DNA of 64,000 nt from Candidatus Hydrogenedentes bacterium ADurb.Bin170 (GTDB taxonomy: Bacteria; Hydrogenedentota; Hydrogenedentia; Hydrogenedentales; CAITNO01): the NCBI GenBank assembly GCA_002070275.1, contig MWCY01000003.1, positions 1 through 64,000 on the forward strand, written 5' to 3'. Numbering within the stretch: the stretch's first letter is position 1; every line of letters begins with the position of its first letter. The notes beneath the pieces are model-generated. The model was not told where the DNA came from and made no database searches. It worked only from the letters and a program-made list of their open reading frames with translations. Below, piece after piece: positions 54,948-63,180 of this stretch. The position numbers and the translations under genes were made by a program.

Positions 54948-55036
54948 GATCTTAAAAGTAGCCTTTAGCCCCTTTTGCTGTGTTATGATTCCGTAAGTGC
55001 ATTTTAAACCCCTGAGACACGAGTTTCGGAATCGAT

Positions 55037-56143
55037 ATGGCACAGGTTTCTCTACATAATCTCAGCAAATCCTTCGCCGGCAACATTCAGGCGCTGCAGC
55101 CATGCACTCTTCATATAGAGGACGGTGCGTTTGTTGTTCTGGTGGGTCCATCGGGCTGCGGGAAATCAACCCTGCTCCGGCTTATTGCGGGTCTGGAAGA
55201 AAGCACCTCAGGCGATATATTCATCGACGGTGCGCGCATGAACGGAGTTCCTCCAAAATCCCGGGATATTGCCATGGTTTTCCAGAACTACGCTCTATAT
55301 CCTCATATGAGCGTTTACAAAAATCTGGCTTTCGGTCTTACCATGCGCAGTATTCCGAAAAATATCATCGATGAGCGGGTTCGTGAGGCGGCATCCATCC
55401 TCGGCATCAGTGACGTTCTGGATCGCAAACCGGCGGCATTATCAGGAGGACAGCGGCAGCGGGTTGCCTTGGGTCGTGCCCTTGTCCGGAATCCCAAAGT
55501 ATTTCTCTTTGACGAGCCTCTTTCCAACCTGGATGCGAAACTGAGGGTTCAAATGCGAACCGAAATCATGCGTCTCCATGGCCGCCTCAAATCCACCATG
55601 GTATATGTTACCCATGACCAGACAGAGGCCATGACCATGGGCGACCGAATAGTGGTGATGCATCAGGGAAAAATTCTTCAGGATGACACGCCCTTGACCA
55701 TTTATCAGCAGCCGGCGAATCGATTTGTGGCGGAATTCATCGGCTCTCCGGCAATCAACTTTTTCCCCGGCACTCTGGAAATTTCCGGGAGCGCCCTCGT
55801 TTTTAAAAGCGATCATTTTTTAAATAATATTCACTTGCCGGAAAGTGCCAAAGGGGCGTTTTTCTCTTCAGCTTCAAATTCCGCTCTGCTGGGCATACGT
55901 CCTGAGCACTTACATGTCCCCACAGAGGCGACTGCAGAAAAAGAATGCTTTGTACAAGGCACCATAGATCTGGTCGAAATGCTCGGCCCCGAATCTATTC
56001 TCCATCTTGATACGGGAAAACAGATGATCCGTGCCAGAGTGCCCTCATCGTGCAATTATTCTTCCGGATCTTCTGTTTGTTTTTCTTTCCAAGTTTCGGA
56101 TGCGTTTTTTTTTGACGGCGTTCACTTTAACAGGCTCTTTTAA
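55037..56143 (+). CDS. Orphan ABC transporter ATPase of the MsmK/UgpC type
   Basis: A 368-residue carbohydrate-type importer ATPase: GPSGCGKST at about 38-46, FQNYALYPHMSV as Q-loop, [15 protein letters not shown] as signature, FLFDEPLSNLDA as Walker B. The C-terminal OB/TOBE part begins near 240 (FIGSPAINFF). Such ATPases can serve several sugar importers. No permease or binding protein is adjacent, so it may energise importers encoded elsewhere. The downstream secreted protein starts 27 bases on. Confidence 0.9.
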   Translation: MAQVSLHNLSKSFAGNIQALQPCTLHIEDGAFVVLVGPSGCGKSTLLRLIAGLEESTSGDIFIDGARMNGVPPKSRDIAMVFQNYALYPHMSVYKNLAFGLTMRSIPKNIIDERVREAASILGISDVLDRKPAALSGGQRQRVALGRALVRNPKVFLFDEPLSNLDAKLRVQMRTEIMRLHGRLKSTMVYVTHDQTEAMTMGDRIVVMHQGKILQDDTPLTIYQQPANRFVAEFIGSPAINFFPGTLEISGSALVFKSDHFLNNIHLPESAKGAFFSSASNSALLGIRPEHLHVPTEATAEKECFVQGTIDLVEMLGPESILHLDTGKQMIRARVPSSCNYSSGSSVCFSFQVSDAFFFDGVHFNRLF

Positions 56144-56170
56144 GCCGACTTCTTTGTCAGGGTCACTACG

Positions 56171-58612
56171 ATGCGCATAGTCAAGTCCTTCTCTTTTTTG
56201 CTTTGTATTCTTTTTGCAACATTCCTTCTTCTTTCCGATACAGAGGAAAGATGTGTGCCCGCTATCATCGCTTTTTCTCCGGATCACTTTTCCGCAGGTT
56301 CATCCCTGTCACAAAAACCAGACATCACTGACACACCTGTCTTTGTACATAACGCTTCAGAACAAAGCCAGGTTCGTGCTTTGCCAAAACGCACACCCCT
56401 CCAGCAAAGTCGCGATGCTTTTTTTTCAGACGCTATCCCCTGTAATGCTGATCAATTACGGGCCTTTGCACAGAACAGAGCGGAAACAGTTGCTTTCGTC
56501 CAAGATGCCCTTGCCTCCGGAGACACAGAGCAGCAATTTCAGGCATTAAGGCTCATGCAGGATTTCCCTCTGCAAGAAATGCAGTCAGTGCTGGAAAACA
56601 TGGCATTAAACGAAGAAAATGACGCTGCGCTGCGCATGGCTGCCTGCTATGGACTGAAACATTTCACACTGGGTACAGAAACCGTTCACGCCCTTTTTCA
56701 AACAGCACTTGCGACTGAAAACGTCCTCCTTTCCAGAAGTGCGCTCATCGCCTTGGCTGGCTCCCCAGTTTCTGAAAACACATCTTCTCTTTCCACGCTG
56801 CTGACCCATCCTGACCCATTAACCTGTATTTATGCGCTGAGGCTTTCTCTGTCAGACACTAACGACTTCCCCTTCAGCTCTTTTGACACATTGGGAAAGA
56901 CGGAATCTCCTTCGGTGCGATGCGAATTTTACGAAGCTGTCGGTTCAGCCGGAACGAAGGAAGCACTGGCTTACCTGAAAACTAAAGCGGAAGAGGAAAC
57001 TGAAGAGGCGGCTCTCTCCGTTATTTCCAGCGAAATACAGTTCCTGGAAACGAAAATGTCCGCCAAAGACGAAGCACTGATACGGCTCCTGGCGGATAAA
57101 GCAGCTTCGCTTTCTATCGCGGATCAACACTGGGCGTACGATAAACTGATGGATATGTTTTCTGTTGAGCCCATGCTGTACCGCTTCATTTCGTGGTTTC
57201 CACCTTTGTGGCAGCAATGGATTGCGGCATTACAATCTCGGTCTGTAGCTTTAGACGCCCCTGCATCGGAAACCACCCTCACCGCAAAACACAATGAACC
57301 GGTGCACTACGCTTTTTCTGACTATCTTCTCAACACATACTCCGATTTAAATCCCGCTAAGGCTCCCGACGAAATTGAGCACGCTGCTTTTCTGCGTGCG
57401 AATCTGGAAGAGGATAAAGGAGCGACGCCTCTCACCCACGCTTTCAACCCCCTCACCGGAAGAGGTTTTCTCTGGAAGCACGGTTTTGGCGGCTCGGCGC
57501 TTGAATACGGAAAAGGCATTGCCAAAGAGATGCAGGGGCAGAGTGGGCCCCTATTGTGGGCTTCTGCAGGCAGAATTTTTCACCTGCTGCAGGATATGAC
57601 AAGCCCCTGTCATGTTCATTCCATATGGCATCCTTTTAATATCAGTCTTTATGAGGCTTATTGGACAGATTTTCAGGAACAAGTAACAGACCTCCTGGTT
57701 GCTGCACCTGCTGAAAGCCTCCTGCCCGACCAATGTGCCCTTACCGAAGACTGGCATCTTGACGCCTTCACGGAAGCGCGCCTCCTTGCCCGAATCAGTG
57801 CTCTGCCTGTAAGTGTCGAGGGCTTCATAAAAAGCCTTGCCTGGCATGCGTATTATGCCAGCAGTTATTGGGGCGCCCTTCAATTTTCCGACAATGCAGC
57901 GCCTCCCGAAATACCGCCGCTTCAATCCTCGGATGGAAGCACTGAACAGTCGGACAATGCCCTCAGAACCGCCTTTAATGGAAGCATTGAATTGTGCACA
58001 TCCTGGCATGGCGGTTATTTTAAAATAAGAGACCGCAAAGGAAAGGCTTTTTACTGGAATAAGTGTTTTATTCTGGATACTTTTCGACCCTGCGCCAACA
58101 ACGGAAGCAAATCCATGGACGGACATCAGTGGCTTTGCAAAAAGAATGCACCGGAAGGTATCACAACAATTGCGGGGCGTTTTGTGTTTATGCAACGGGG
58201 ATTCTTTGCCGAACATTGCTATCCTCCCAAGTATGCAGACGGAACCCCTATGGAAAAACACCTGTCTAAATACCATGGAGACATTCTTATTCCCGCATGC
58301 CTGCGGTATGGTCTTGGATTCCTTGACCAATTTACAAGTGAGCATCAGCCTGCTGATCAGTATTCCCTTTCCGGTGCAACCCTCGAGCAAACTCAAAAGA
58401 ATTCACCTCTTCCATATACGTCACCGGGCAATGTAGATCTGTTGCCCTTTACGGAAGTACGGCGGCCGTCCACCTTCGACCGTTTGCCCGTAAATACACC
58501 TGCCTTCGACAGAAATACCGATCCAGACAAACTGGAACCTTTTCGGAATGCTGTAGGGAGAGCGCTCGGATTTATAGGTAGGGGCTGTATTCCTCAAGCC
58601 TCCGGAGATTGA
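56171..58612 (+). CDS. Secreted HEAT-repeat protein with a zinc phospholipase C/P1-nuclease-like domain
   Basis: A 813-residue exported protein (signal helix at 8-22). Residues 80-350 are helical HEAT-like repeats (RMAACYGLKHFTLGTETV). Residues 390-720 resemble zinc-dependent phospholipase C/P1 nuclease folds: His471, Asp475 and His481 in FHLLQDMTSPCHVHS keep the 4 and 6 residue spacings of the zinc ligands His118, Asp122 and His128 of Bacillus cereus PLC, and YEAYW follows. Full zinc geometry cannot be confirmed. The N-terminal HEAT part is unusual in this family. It starts 27 bases after the ABC ATPase and may hydrolyse a phosphodiester in the envelope. Confidence 0.7.
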   Translation: MRIVKSFSFLLCILFATFLLLSDTEERCVPAIIAFSPDHFSAGSSLSQKPDITDTPVFVHNASEQSQVRALPKRTPLQQSRDAFFSDAIPCNADQLRAFAQNRAETVAFVQDALASGDTEQQFQALRLMQDFPLQEMQSVLENMALNEENDAALRMAACYGLKHFTLGTETVHALFQTALATENVLLSRSALIALAGSPVSENTSSLSTLLTHPDPLTCIYALRLSLSDTNDFPFSSFDTLGKTESPSVRCEFYEAVGSAGTKEALAYLKTKAEEETEEAALSVISSEIQFLETKMSAKDEALIRLLADKAASLSIADQHWAYDKLMDMFSVEPMLYRFISWFPPLWQQWIAALQSRSVALDAPASETTLTAKHNEPVHYAFSDYLLNTYSDLNPAKAPDEIEHAAFLRANLEEDKGATPLTHAFNPLTGRGFLWKHGFGGSALEYGKGIAKEMQGQSGPLLWASAGRIFHLLQDMTSPCHVHSIWHPFNISLYEAYWTDFQEQVTDLLVAAPAESLLPDQCALTEDWHLDAFTEARLLARISALPVSVEGFIKSLAWHAYYASSYWGALQFSDNAAPPEIPPLQSSDGSTEQSDNALRTAFNGSIELCTSWHGGYFKIRDRKGKAFYWNKCFILDTFRPCANNGSKSMDGHQWLCKKNAPEGITTIAGRFVFMQRGFFAEHCYPPKYADGTPMEKHLSKYHGDILIPACLRYGLGFLDQFTSEHQPADQYSLSGATLEQTQKNSPLPYTSPGNVDLLPFTEVRRPSTFDRLPVNTPAFDRNTDPDKLEPFRNAVGRALGFIGRGCIPQASGD

Positions 58613-58716
58613 CATCTTGTACGGACGCTCTCCAAGTTGATTCACTGTGCAGTAAAGGCTGAAAATAGCATAAGTCGTTGAAATAAAAAGATTGGACGCT
58701 ACACAAAGGAGCCGTT

Positions 58717-60081
58717 ATGATTTCTCGCAGAAACTTTTTGAAAACAGCCGCTGTTGCCCCTCTGGTTCTTTCTTCCAGAGTTCGGGGACAAAGCACACCG
58801 GGGCCCAACAGTCAAATTAACGTCGCCGTCGTGGGTCTGGGCGGGCGCGCTCAGGAAATAGTGGCGACTTGTCTGGGTATTCCGGAACTGCGTGTTGCTG
58901 CTGTGTGCGACTGCTTTGCTCCCCGCCTGAATTCCTCCCTGAAAGCACTGGCGGATAAAGACATTACTTGCGCCGGCTACCTTGACTATCAGGAGATGCT
59001 GGAAAAAGAACGCCTCGATGGAATTATGGCAATAACGACTACGCACGCCCGCGCCTGGGTCAGCTGCCTTGCCATGGTTGCCGGGCTGGACGTGTATATT
59101 GAAAAGCCCATGTGCCTCACCATTGCAGAAGGCAGAGAAATGGTGAAACTTGCACGACATTATAAATGCGTGACACAGGTCGGCACACAGCAGCGCTCCA
59201 TGCCCTTAAATAACTGGGCGAGCGATCTTGTAAAAAACGGTGCCATCGGCAAACTGAAAGCGGCACACGTTCCCGACTTTATCAGTCCGCTGACCTGGCA
59301 GCCCAAACCGGCAGAGCCCCTGCCTGATGGCGGAAGAGCGGATTGGTGGGATGTGTGGCTGAACCAGACGCCACTTCTCCCCTATCACAGTGAACTGCAC
59401 CGCGGCTGGGCACAATGGGATGCCTATGACGGTGGTGGTATTTCTTTCGGTGTCACCGGCTGGGGCACGCATAGCTATGATCAGCTTCAAAGAGGTCTGG
59501 GAACGGATCTTACCGGTCCGGTAGAAATTACTTTGGAAGAAGAGGTACAGGATCGCCCTGCCTGCCCTGATAAAACCCGTCAGCCCGGAGAAAATGAAAC
59601 CGGTGCGCCTTATTATGGAATGGTATTGAACACAACCGGCCCCCGTGCACGTGTCTCCATGCGTTTTGCTAACGGCACCCCCGTGTACTTTACCTTCGAC
59701 GGCAACAACGGCCCCGGTCTTGGAGCGGTTTTTGAAGGCGAAGACGGCATTATAGAAATCAATCGAGACCGGATCTACAGCACCCGGCAGGATCTGATCG
59801 CTGACCGTTCCAATCCGGGTCCTCTTTCTGTACCTGAGACACAGCCTCACATCGAAAACTGGCTGCAGTGCATGAAGACCCGAGAAAAATGTAATGCCGA
59901 CGTGGAAATCGGGCAGCGCAGCACGACCCTTTGCTACCTCATTAACATCGTCAGAAAAATCGGCCTCGTCAATAAGCCGCTTCATTGGGACCCGGAAACG
60001 GAAAAATTTACGGATTGCGATGAGGCAAATGCTTTTCTCGCCCGGGAGAGACGTCCAGCTTACGAATTGCCAACAATCTGA
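58717..60081 (+). CDS. Tat-exported Gfo/Idh/MocA family oxidoreductase
   Basis: A 454-residue protein with a twin-arginine leader (MISRRNFLKTAAVAPLVL) that sends the folded, cofactor-loaded enzyme to the periplasm. The Rossmann domain follows (VAVVGLGGRAQEIV), with IEKPMCLTIAEG carrying the family lysine and GGGISFGVTGWGTHSYDQL the substrate site. AAAGGAG stands five bases before the ATG. It is followed within three bases or so by a DUF1080 protein. This pair is common in Planctomycetota-like genomes and fits oxidation of a glycoside to a 3-keto form, then cleavage. Confidence 0.93.
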   Translation: MISRRNFLKTAAVAPLVLSSRVRGQSTPGPNSQINVAVVGLGGRAQEIVATCLGIPELRVAAVCDCFAPRLNSSLKALADKDITCAGYLDYQEMLEKERLDGIMAITTTHARAWVSCLAMVAGLDVYIEKPMCLTIAEGREMVKLARHYKCVTQVGTQQRSMPLNNWASDLVKNGAIGKLKAAHVPDFISPLTWQPKPAEPLPDGGRADWWDVWLNQTPLLPYHSELHRGWAQWDAYDGGGISFGVTGWGTHSYDQLQRGLGTDLTGPVEITLEEEVQDRPACPDKTRQPGENETGAPYYGMVLNTTGPRARVSMRFANGTPVYFTFDGNNGPGLGAVFEGEDGIIEINRDRIYSTRQDLIADRSNPGPLSVPETQPHIENWLQCMKTREKCNADVEIGQRSTTLCYLINIVRKIGLVNKPLHWDPETEKFTDCDEANAFLARERRPAYELPTI

Positions 60082-60107
60082 ATATGATAGGCCACGAAAG
60101 ACAGAGT

Positions 60108-60800
60108 ATGAAACAAGTTTTTTATATGGTTTTACCGGTCCTTGCCTTCTGCATCCTTGCCTTTTCGTCAACAGCGGAAGAAACGGGCTTTGTATCCATA
60201 TTTGACGGCGTGTCTCTTGACGGTTGGGAAGGGAAAGACGGTGAGTGGCGTGTTGAGGACGGCGCCATTACCGCAGAAAGCACACCGGAACACCCCTGCC
60301 CTGCGGCACATTACCTTTATTGGAAGGGCGGTGAGCCTCAGGATTTTATTCTCCGCTTTGCTTATAAAATTCAGGGAGAAGGTGGCAATTCCGGTGTCCA
60401 TTTCCGCAGTGAGACCCGTCCTGCCTGGGATATATGGGGCTACCAGGCAGACATTGAAAAAGGGAAAGAATGGACAGGTTGCCTCTTTCAGCATGACCGT
60501 GGCGGAGTCGTTATGCGCGGTTTCAAGTCATATATAGACGAAGAGGGCAGGAAAACTGAAACGGTGCTGGATGATCCTGCCAAACTTCTGGAAGCAGTCC
60601 ATCAGGATGACTGGAACACGTATGAAATTTGTGCAAGAGGCACTTCCATCACCCTTTCCATTAATGGACAGATCATGTGTTCGGTTGAAGATCATGACAA
60701 GGTTTTTTCCCGGCAAAAAGGGCATATAGCCTTACAAATGCATCCCGGACCACCTATGAAAATCCAGTTCAAAGACCTTCGTATAAAAATTTTAGAGTAA
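60108..60800 (+). CDS. DUF1080 (3-keto-disaccharide hydrolase-type) protein
   Basis: A 230-residue exported protein; the ATG at 60108 gives a proper signal peptide (VFYMVLPVLAFCILAFS), whereas the ATG at 60084 adds eight hydrophilic residues. The laminin-G-like sheet typical of DUF1080 is clear: FVSIFDGVSLDGWEGKDGEW, GNSGVHFRS, WGYQADI, and HQDDWNTYEICARGTSITLSING. Some family members hydrolyse 3-keto-glucosides made by Gfo/Idh/MocA enzymes. The preceding oxidoreductase gene is the natural partner. The activity is not shown by the sequence. Confidence 0.9.
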   Translation: MKQVFYMVLPVLAFCILAFSSTAEETGFVSIFDGVSLDGWEGKDGEWRVEDGAITAESTPEHPCPAAHYLYWKGGEPQDFILRFAYKIQGEGGNSGVHFRSETRPAWDIWGYQADIEKGKEWTGCLFQHDRGGVVMRGFKSYIDEEGRKTETVLDDPAKLLEAVHQDDWNTYEICARGTSITLSINGQIMCSVEDHDKVFSRQKGHIALQMHPGPPMKIQFKDLRIKILE

Positions 60801-60859
60801 CGCAAATACTTCGTAACCGAACAGAGTAATCTGCAGCCGATTCGCCCGTGAGAAATGTC

Positions 60860-62464
60860 ATGTTGTCACAATTGCTTGAAACACTTCATAAAATTTCCGC
60901 CGCATTCCAGCGGGGCAGGCAGTTTATTACACATGACATCTGGAGAATCGGGAGGCCCGGCGAAAAAGTGCCCAGCGGGCTGATCATAAAACAGATCCGT
61001 GCCGCCATTCTTCTTGTGCGTGGGTTGATGGAAGAAACACTCCTCCTGCGTGCCTCCGCTCTCACCTTTGCCACCCTTCTTTTTCTAGTACCCTTTCTCG
61101 CCCTGATGTTTTACTTTATACAAACTTTCAACCTCGGCGATCAGATCTATGAAAAAATGGATGAAAGGCTGTCCAAAGCCGTCGTTGCTTTGCGCCACAT
61201 AGGCGATACGGAAGAAGAAGGAGAAGAAGAAACGAAAAGACAGGAAGAATTAGATGAGCTTTTCCCTGTCGCCGATGAGAATGCAGATGACAATACCGCT
61301 GTCCTTGGCGTGCATCCCGAAAACTTTTCCGGAAGCGACGAACAATTAAAACGGCATTTAATTACTACGCTCTTCCCTATCCTTGCAGAGAAAGACGGTA
61401 TCACCAATGACCCTCTGTATCAGAACCCGGTAAAATATCTTGTAAGTTTCGCCGATGAAGCGGCTCGAAGTCCAAGAGCGCTGGGTGTATCGGGGCTCCT
61501 CTTCATCCTCACTACTGTCTTCGGTTTCATGCGGAACGTTGAATATACCTTCAACAGAATATGGGGGGTTAGCAGGCAGAGAAATCCCTTGCGCGTGATC
61601 GGGCATTATATGCTCCTTACTTTCATGCTGCCTTTTGTTGCCGCCTTCATCATGGGTATCAGCGCCGCACTGGAAAACTCCTATGTACTGGAAATACTGG
61701 GGCCTGCAGCGTTATTGCTGCGGAGCGCCCAGTTCCTCGTACTGAGTCTTTCTTTTACGCTGGTTTATTTCTTTGTCCCCAACACCAAGGTTCAGTTTCG
61801 GTATGCGCTGATCGGCGGATTGGTCGCCGCCAGTCTCTACATGCTCAACTCCTGGATCTACATTAAATTTCAATACGGGCTCATCAACTACACAAATTTC
61901 TTTTTTGCCTTTGCCCTGTTTCCTGTGCTGCTGATGTATATTTATTTCAGCTGGCTTCTTCTTCTTTTCGGCGCTCTAGTTTCTTTCGCCTATCAGAATG
62001 AAAAGACATTTGCTCTGGAACGGCTTGCCGCGGAAACCACAACGGCATACAAAGAATCTCTGGCTGTCCGCACGATGCTGGAACTCAGTTTTCGGTTTAA
62101 AAACAGTCTCGAGCCCCTTCAAATCAAGGAAGCTGCGGAATTGTGGAATGTGCCTACAAGATTGCTGCAGGAAACTTTGGATATCCTCAAAGATAACAGG
62201 ATGGTTATCGCCACGGATTCGATTCCAAGCAGTTTTCACCTCGCACGTTCCGCACACAGTATTTCCGTACTTGAAGTTGTCAATGCCATCCGTAATACTG
62301 GCAGAGATCCTTCGCTTCTCCGTGAAGAAGCGGACTACAAAGTCGTTTATGAAGGTTTGGACACGGCAGATCCCCAAGTGCTTACCCAATCAATTCAGAG
62401 TCTGTCAGATCAGATTCTGGATAAGAAAGATTTTTCTGCCGGAGGGAGTTCCGCCATTCCATGA
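60860..62464 (+). CDS. YihY/BrkB family inner-membrane protein with winged-helix tail
   Basis: A 534-residue protein. The YihY core has six helices (first at about 56-85, SALTFATLLFLVPFLALMFY; then GVSGLLFILTTVFGFMRNVEYTFNRIW and onwards). A large, very acidic insert (about 95-165, EEEGEEETKRQEELDEL) lies between the first and second helices. The C-terminal 120 residues are a winged-helix-like domain (EAAELWNVPTRLLQETLDILKDNRMVIAT). It has no proven function in the family. A GTG at 60848 is an alternative start. The following gene overlaps by four bases. Confidence 0.85.
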   Translation: MLSQLLETLHKISAAFQRGRQFITHDIWRIGRPGEKVPSGLIIKQIRAAILLVRGLMEETLLLRASALTFATLLFLVPFLALMFYFIQTFNLGDQIYEKMDERLSKAVVALRHIGDTEEEGEEETKRQEELDELFPVADENADDNTAVLGVHPENFSGSDEQLKRHLITTLFPILAEKDGITNDPLYQNPVKYLVSFADEAARSPRALGVSGLLFILTTVFGFMRNVEYTFNRIWGVSRQRNPLRVIGHYMLLTFMLPFVAAFIMGISAALENSYVLEILGPAALLLRSAQFLVLSLSFTLVYFFVPNTKVQFRYALIGGLVAASLYMLNSWIYIKFQYGLINYTNFFFAFALFPVLLMYIYFSWLLLLFGALVSFAYQNEKTFALERLAAETTTAYKESLAVRTMLELSFRFKNSLEPLQIKEAAELWNVPTRLLQETLDILKDNRMVIATDSIPSSFHLARSAHSISVLEVVNAIRNTGRDPSLLREEADYKVVYEGLDTADPQVLTQSIQSLSDQILDKKDFSAGGSSAIP

Positions 62465-63180
62465 CACAGCGGAAAACAGCATTGGTTACCGGGGCGGGCA
62501 GAGGCATAGGAAGAGCTGTAGCCCTTGCCCTGGCAGGTATCGGTTATGAAATTGCTTTGACGGCACGGACGGAAAGTGAACTGGCCGATGCTGCAGCGGC
62601 TATCCGGTCGAAGGGCGGTATTGCCGAGGTCTTTCCCTGCGATCTTACTGAACAAGGCGCCATCAAGCAGCTTGCCAACGCTGTACAGGAGAAATTTTCT
62701 CCTCTGGATCTGCTTGTAAACAATGCCGGATCTGCAGTCTTCAAGCCTGTATGGGAATTAAGTGCTGAAGACTGGCTTCATTCTCTCACTATAAATCTGA
62801 CCGCTGCTTTTCTGCTGACGCGCGCTTTTCTTCCTCAAATGATGACACGCCGACAGGGACGCATTATCAACATTTCAAGCGTTACAGGATTAAAAGCCAT
62901 TGACGGGCAGGCTGCTTACTGTGCAGCCAAACATGGGCTCAACGGTTTCACGAAAAGTCTTGCACTGGAATTGCGCCCTTACAATATTGCTGTCCATGCT
63001 GTTTGTCCGGGAGGCGTGGATACGCAGATGTCCCGGGATGCAATGCCGCATCGGGACAAAACCGGCTGGATGACACCTGAAGATGTTGCACAGACAGTGC
63101 TATACTTAGTTTCATTAAGTCCTCGTACAGCCATTGACTTTGTGACCATGCGCCGTTTTGACAGTGAGCCTCTTGCATGA
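62461..63180 (+). CDS. Classical short-chain dehydrogenase/reductase
   Basis: A 239-residue NAD(P)-dependent oxidoreductase. TGAGRGIG at 10-17 binds the cofactor, NNAG near 87, Ser139 in NISS and the catalytic Tyr-x-x-x-Lys in YCAAKHG. The C-terminus VCPGGVDTQM supports a FabG-like reductase fold. It overlaps the YihY gene and recD2 by four bases each, so it is translated with them. Substrate unknown; a role in fatty acid or sugar metabolism is possible. Confidence 0.93.
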   Translation: MTQRKTALVTGAGRGIGRAVALALAGIGYEIALTARTESELADAAAAIRSKGGIAEVFPCDLTEQGAIKQLANAVQEKFSPLDLLVNNAGSAVFKPVWELSAEDWLHSLTINLTAAFLLTRAFLPQMMTRRQGRIINISSVTGLKAIDGQAAYCAAKHGLNGFTKSLALELRPYNIAVHAVCPGGVDTQMSRDAMPHRDKTGWMTPEDVAQTVLYLVSLSPRTAIDFVTMRRFDSEPLA

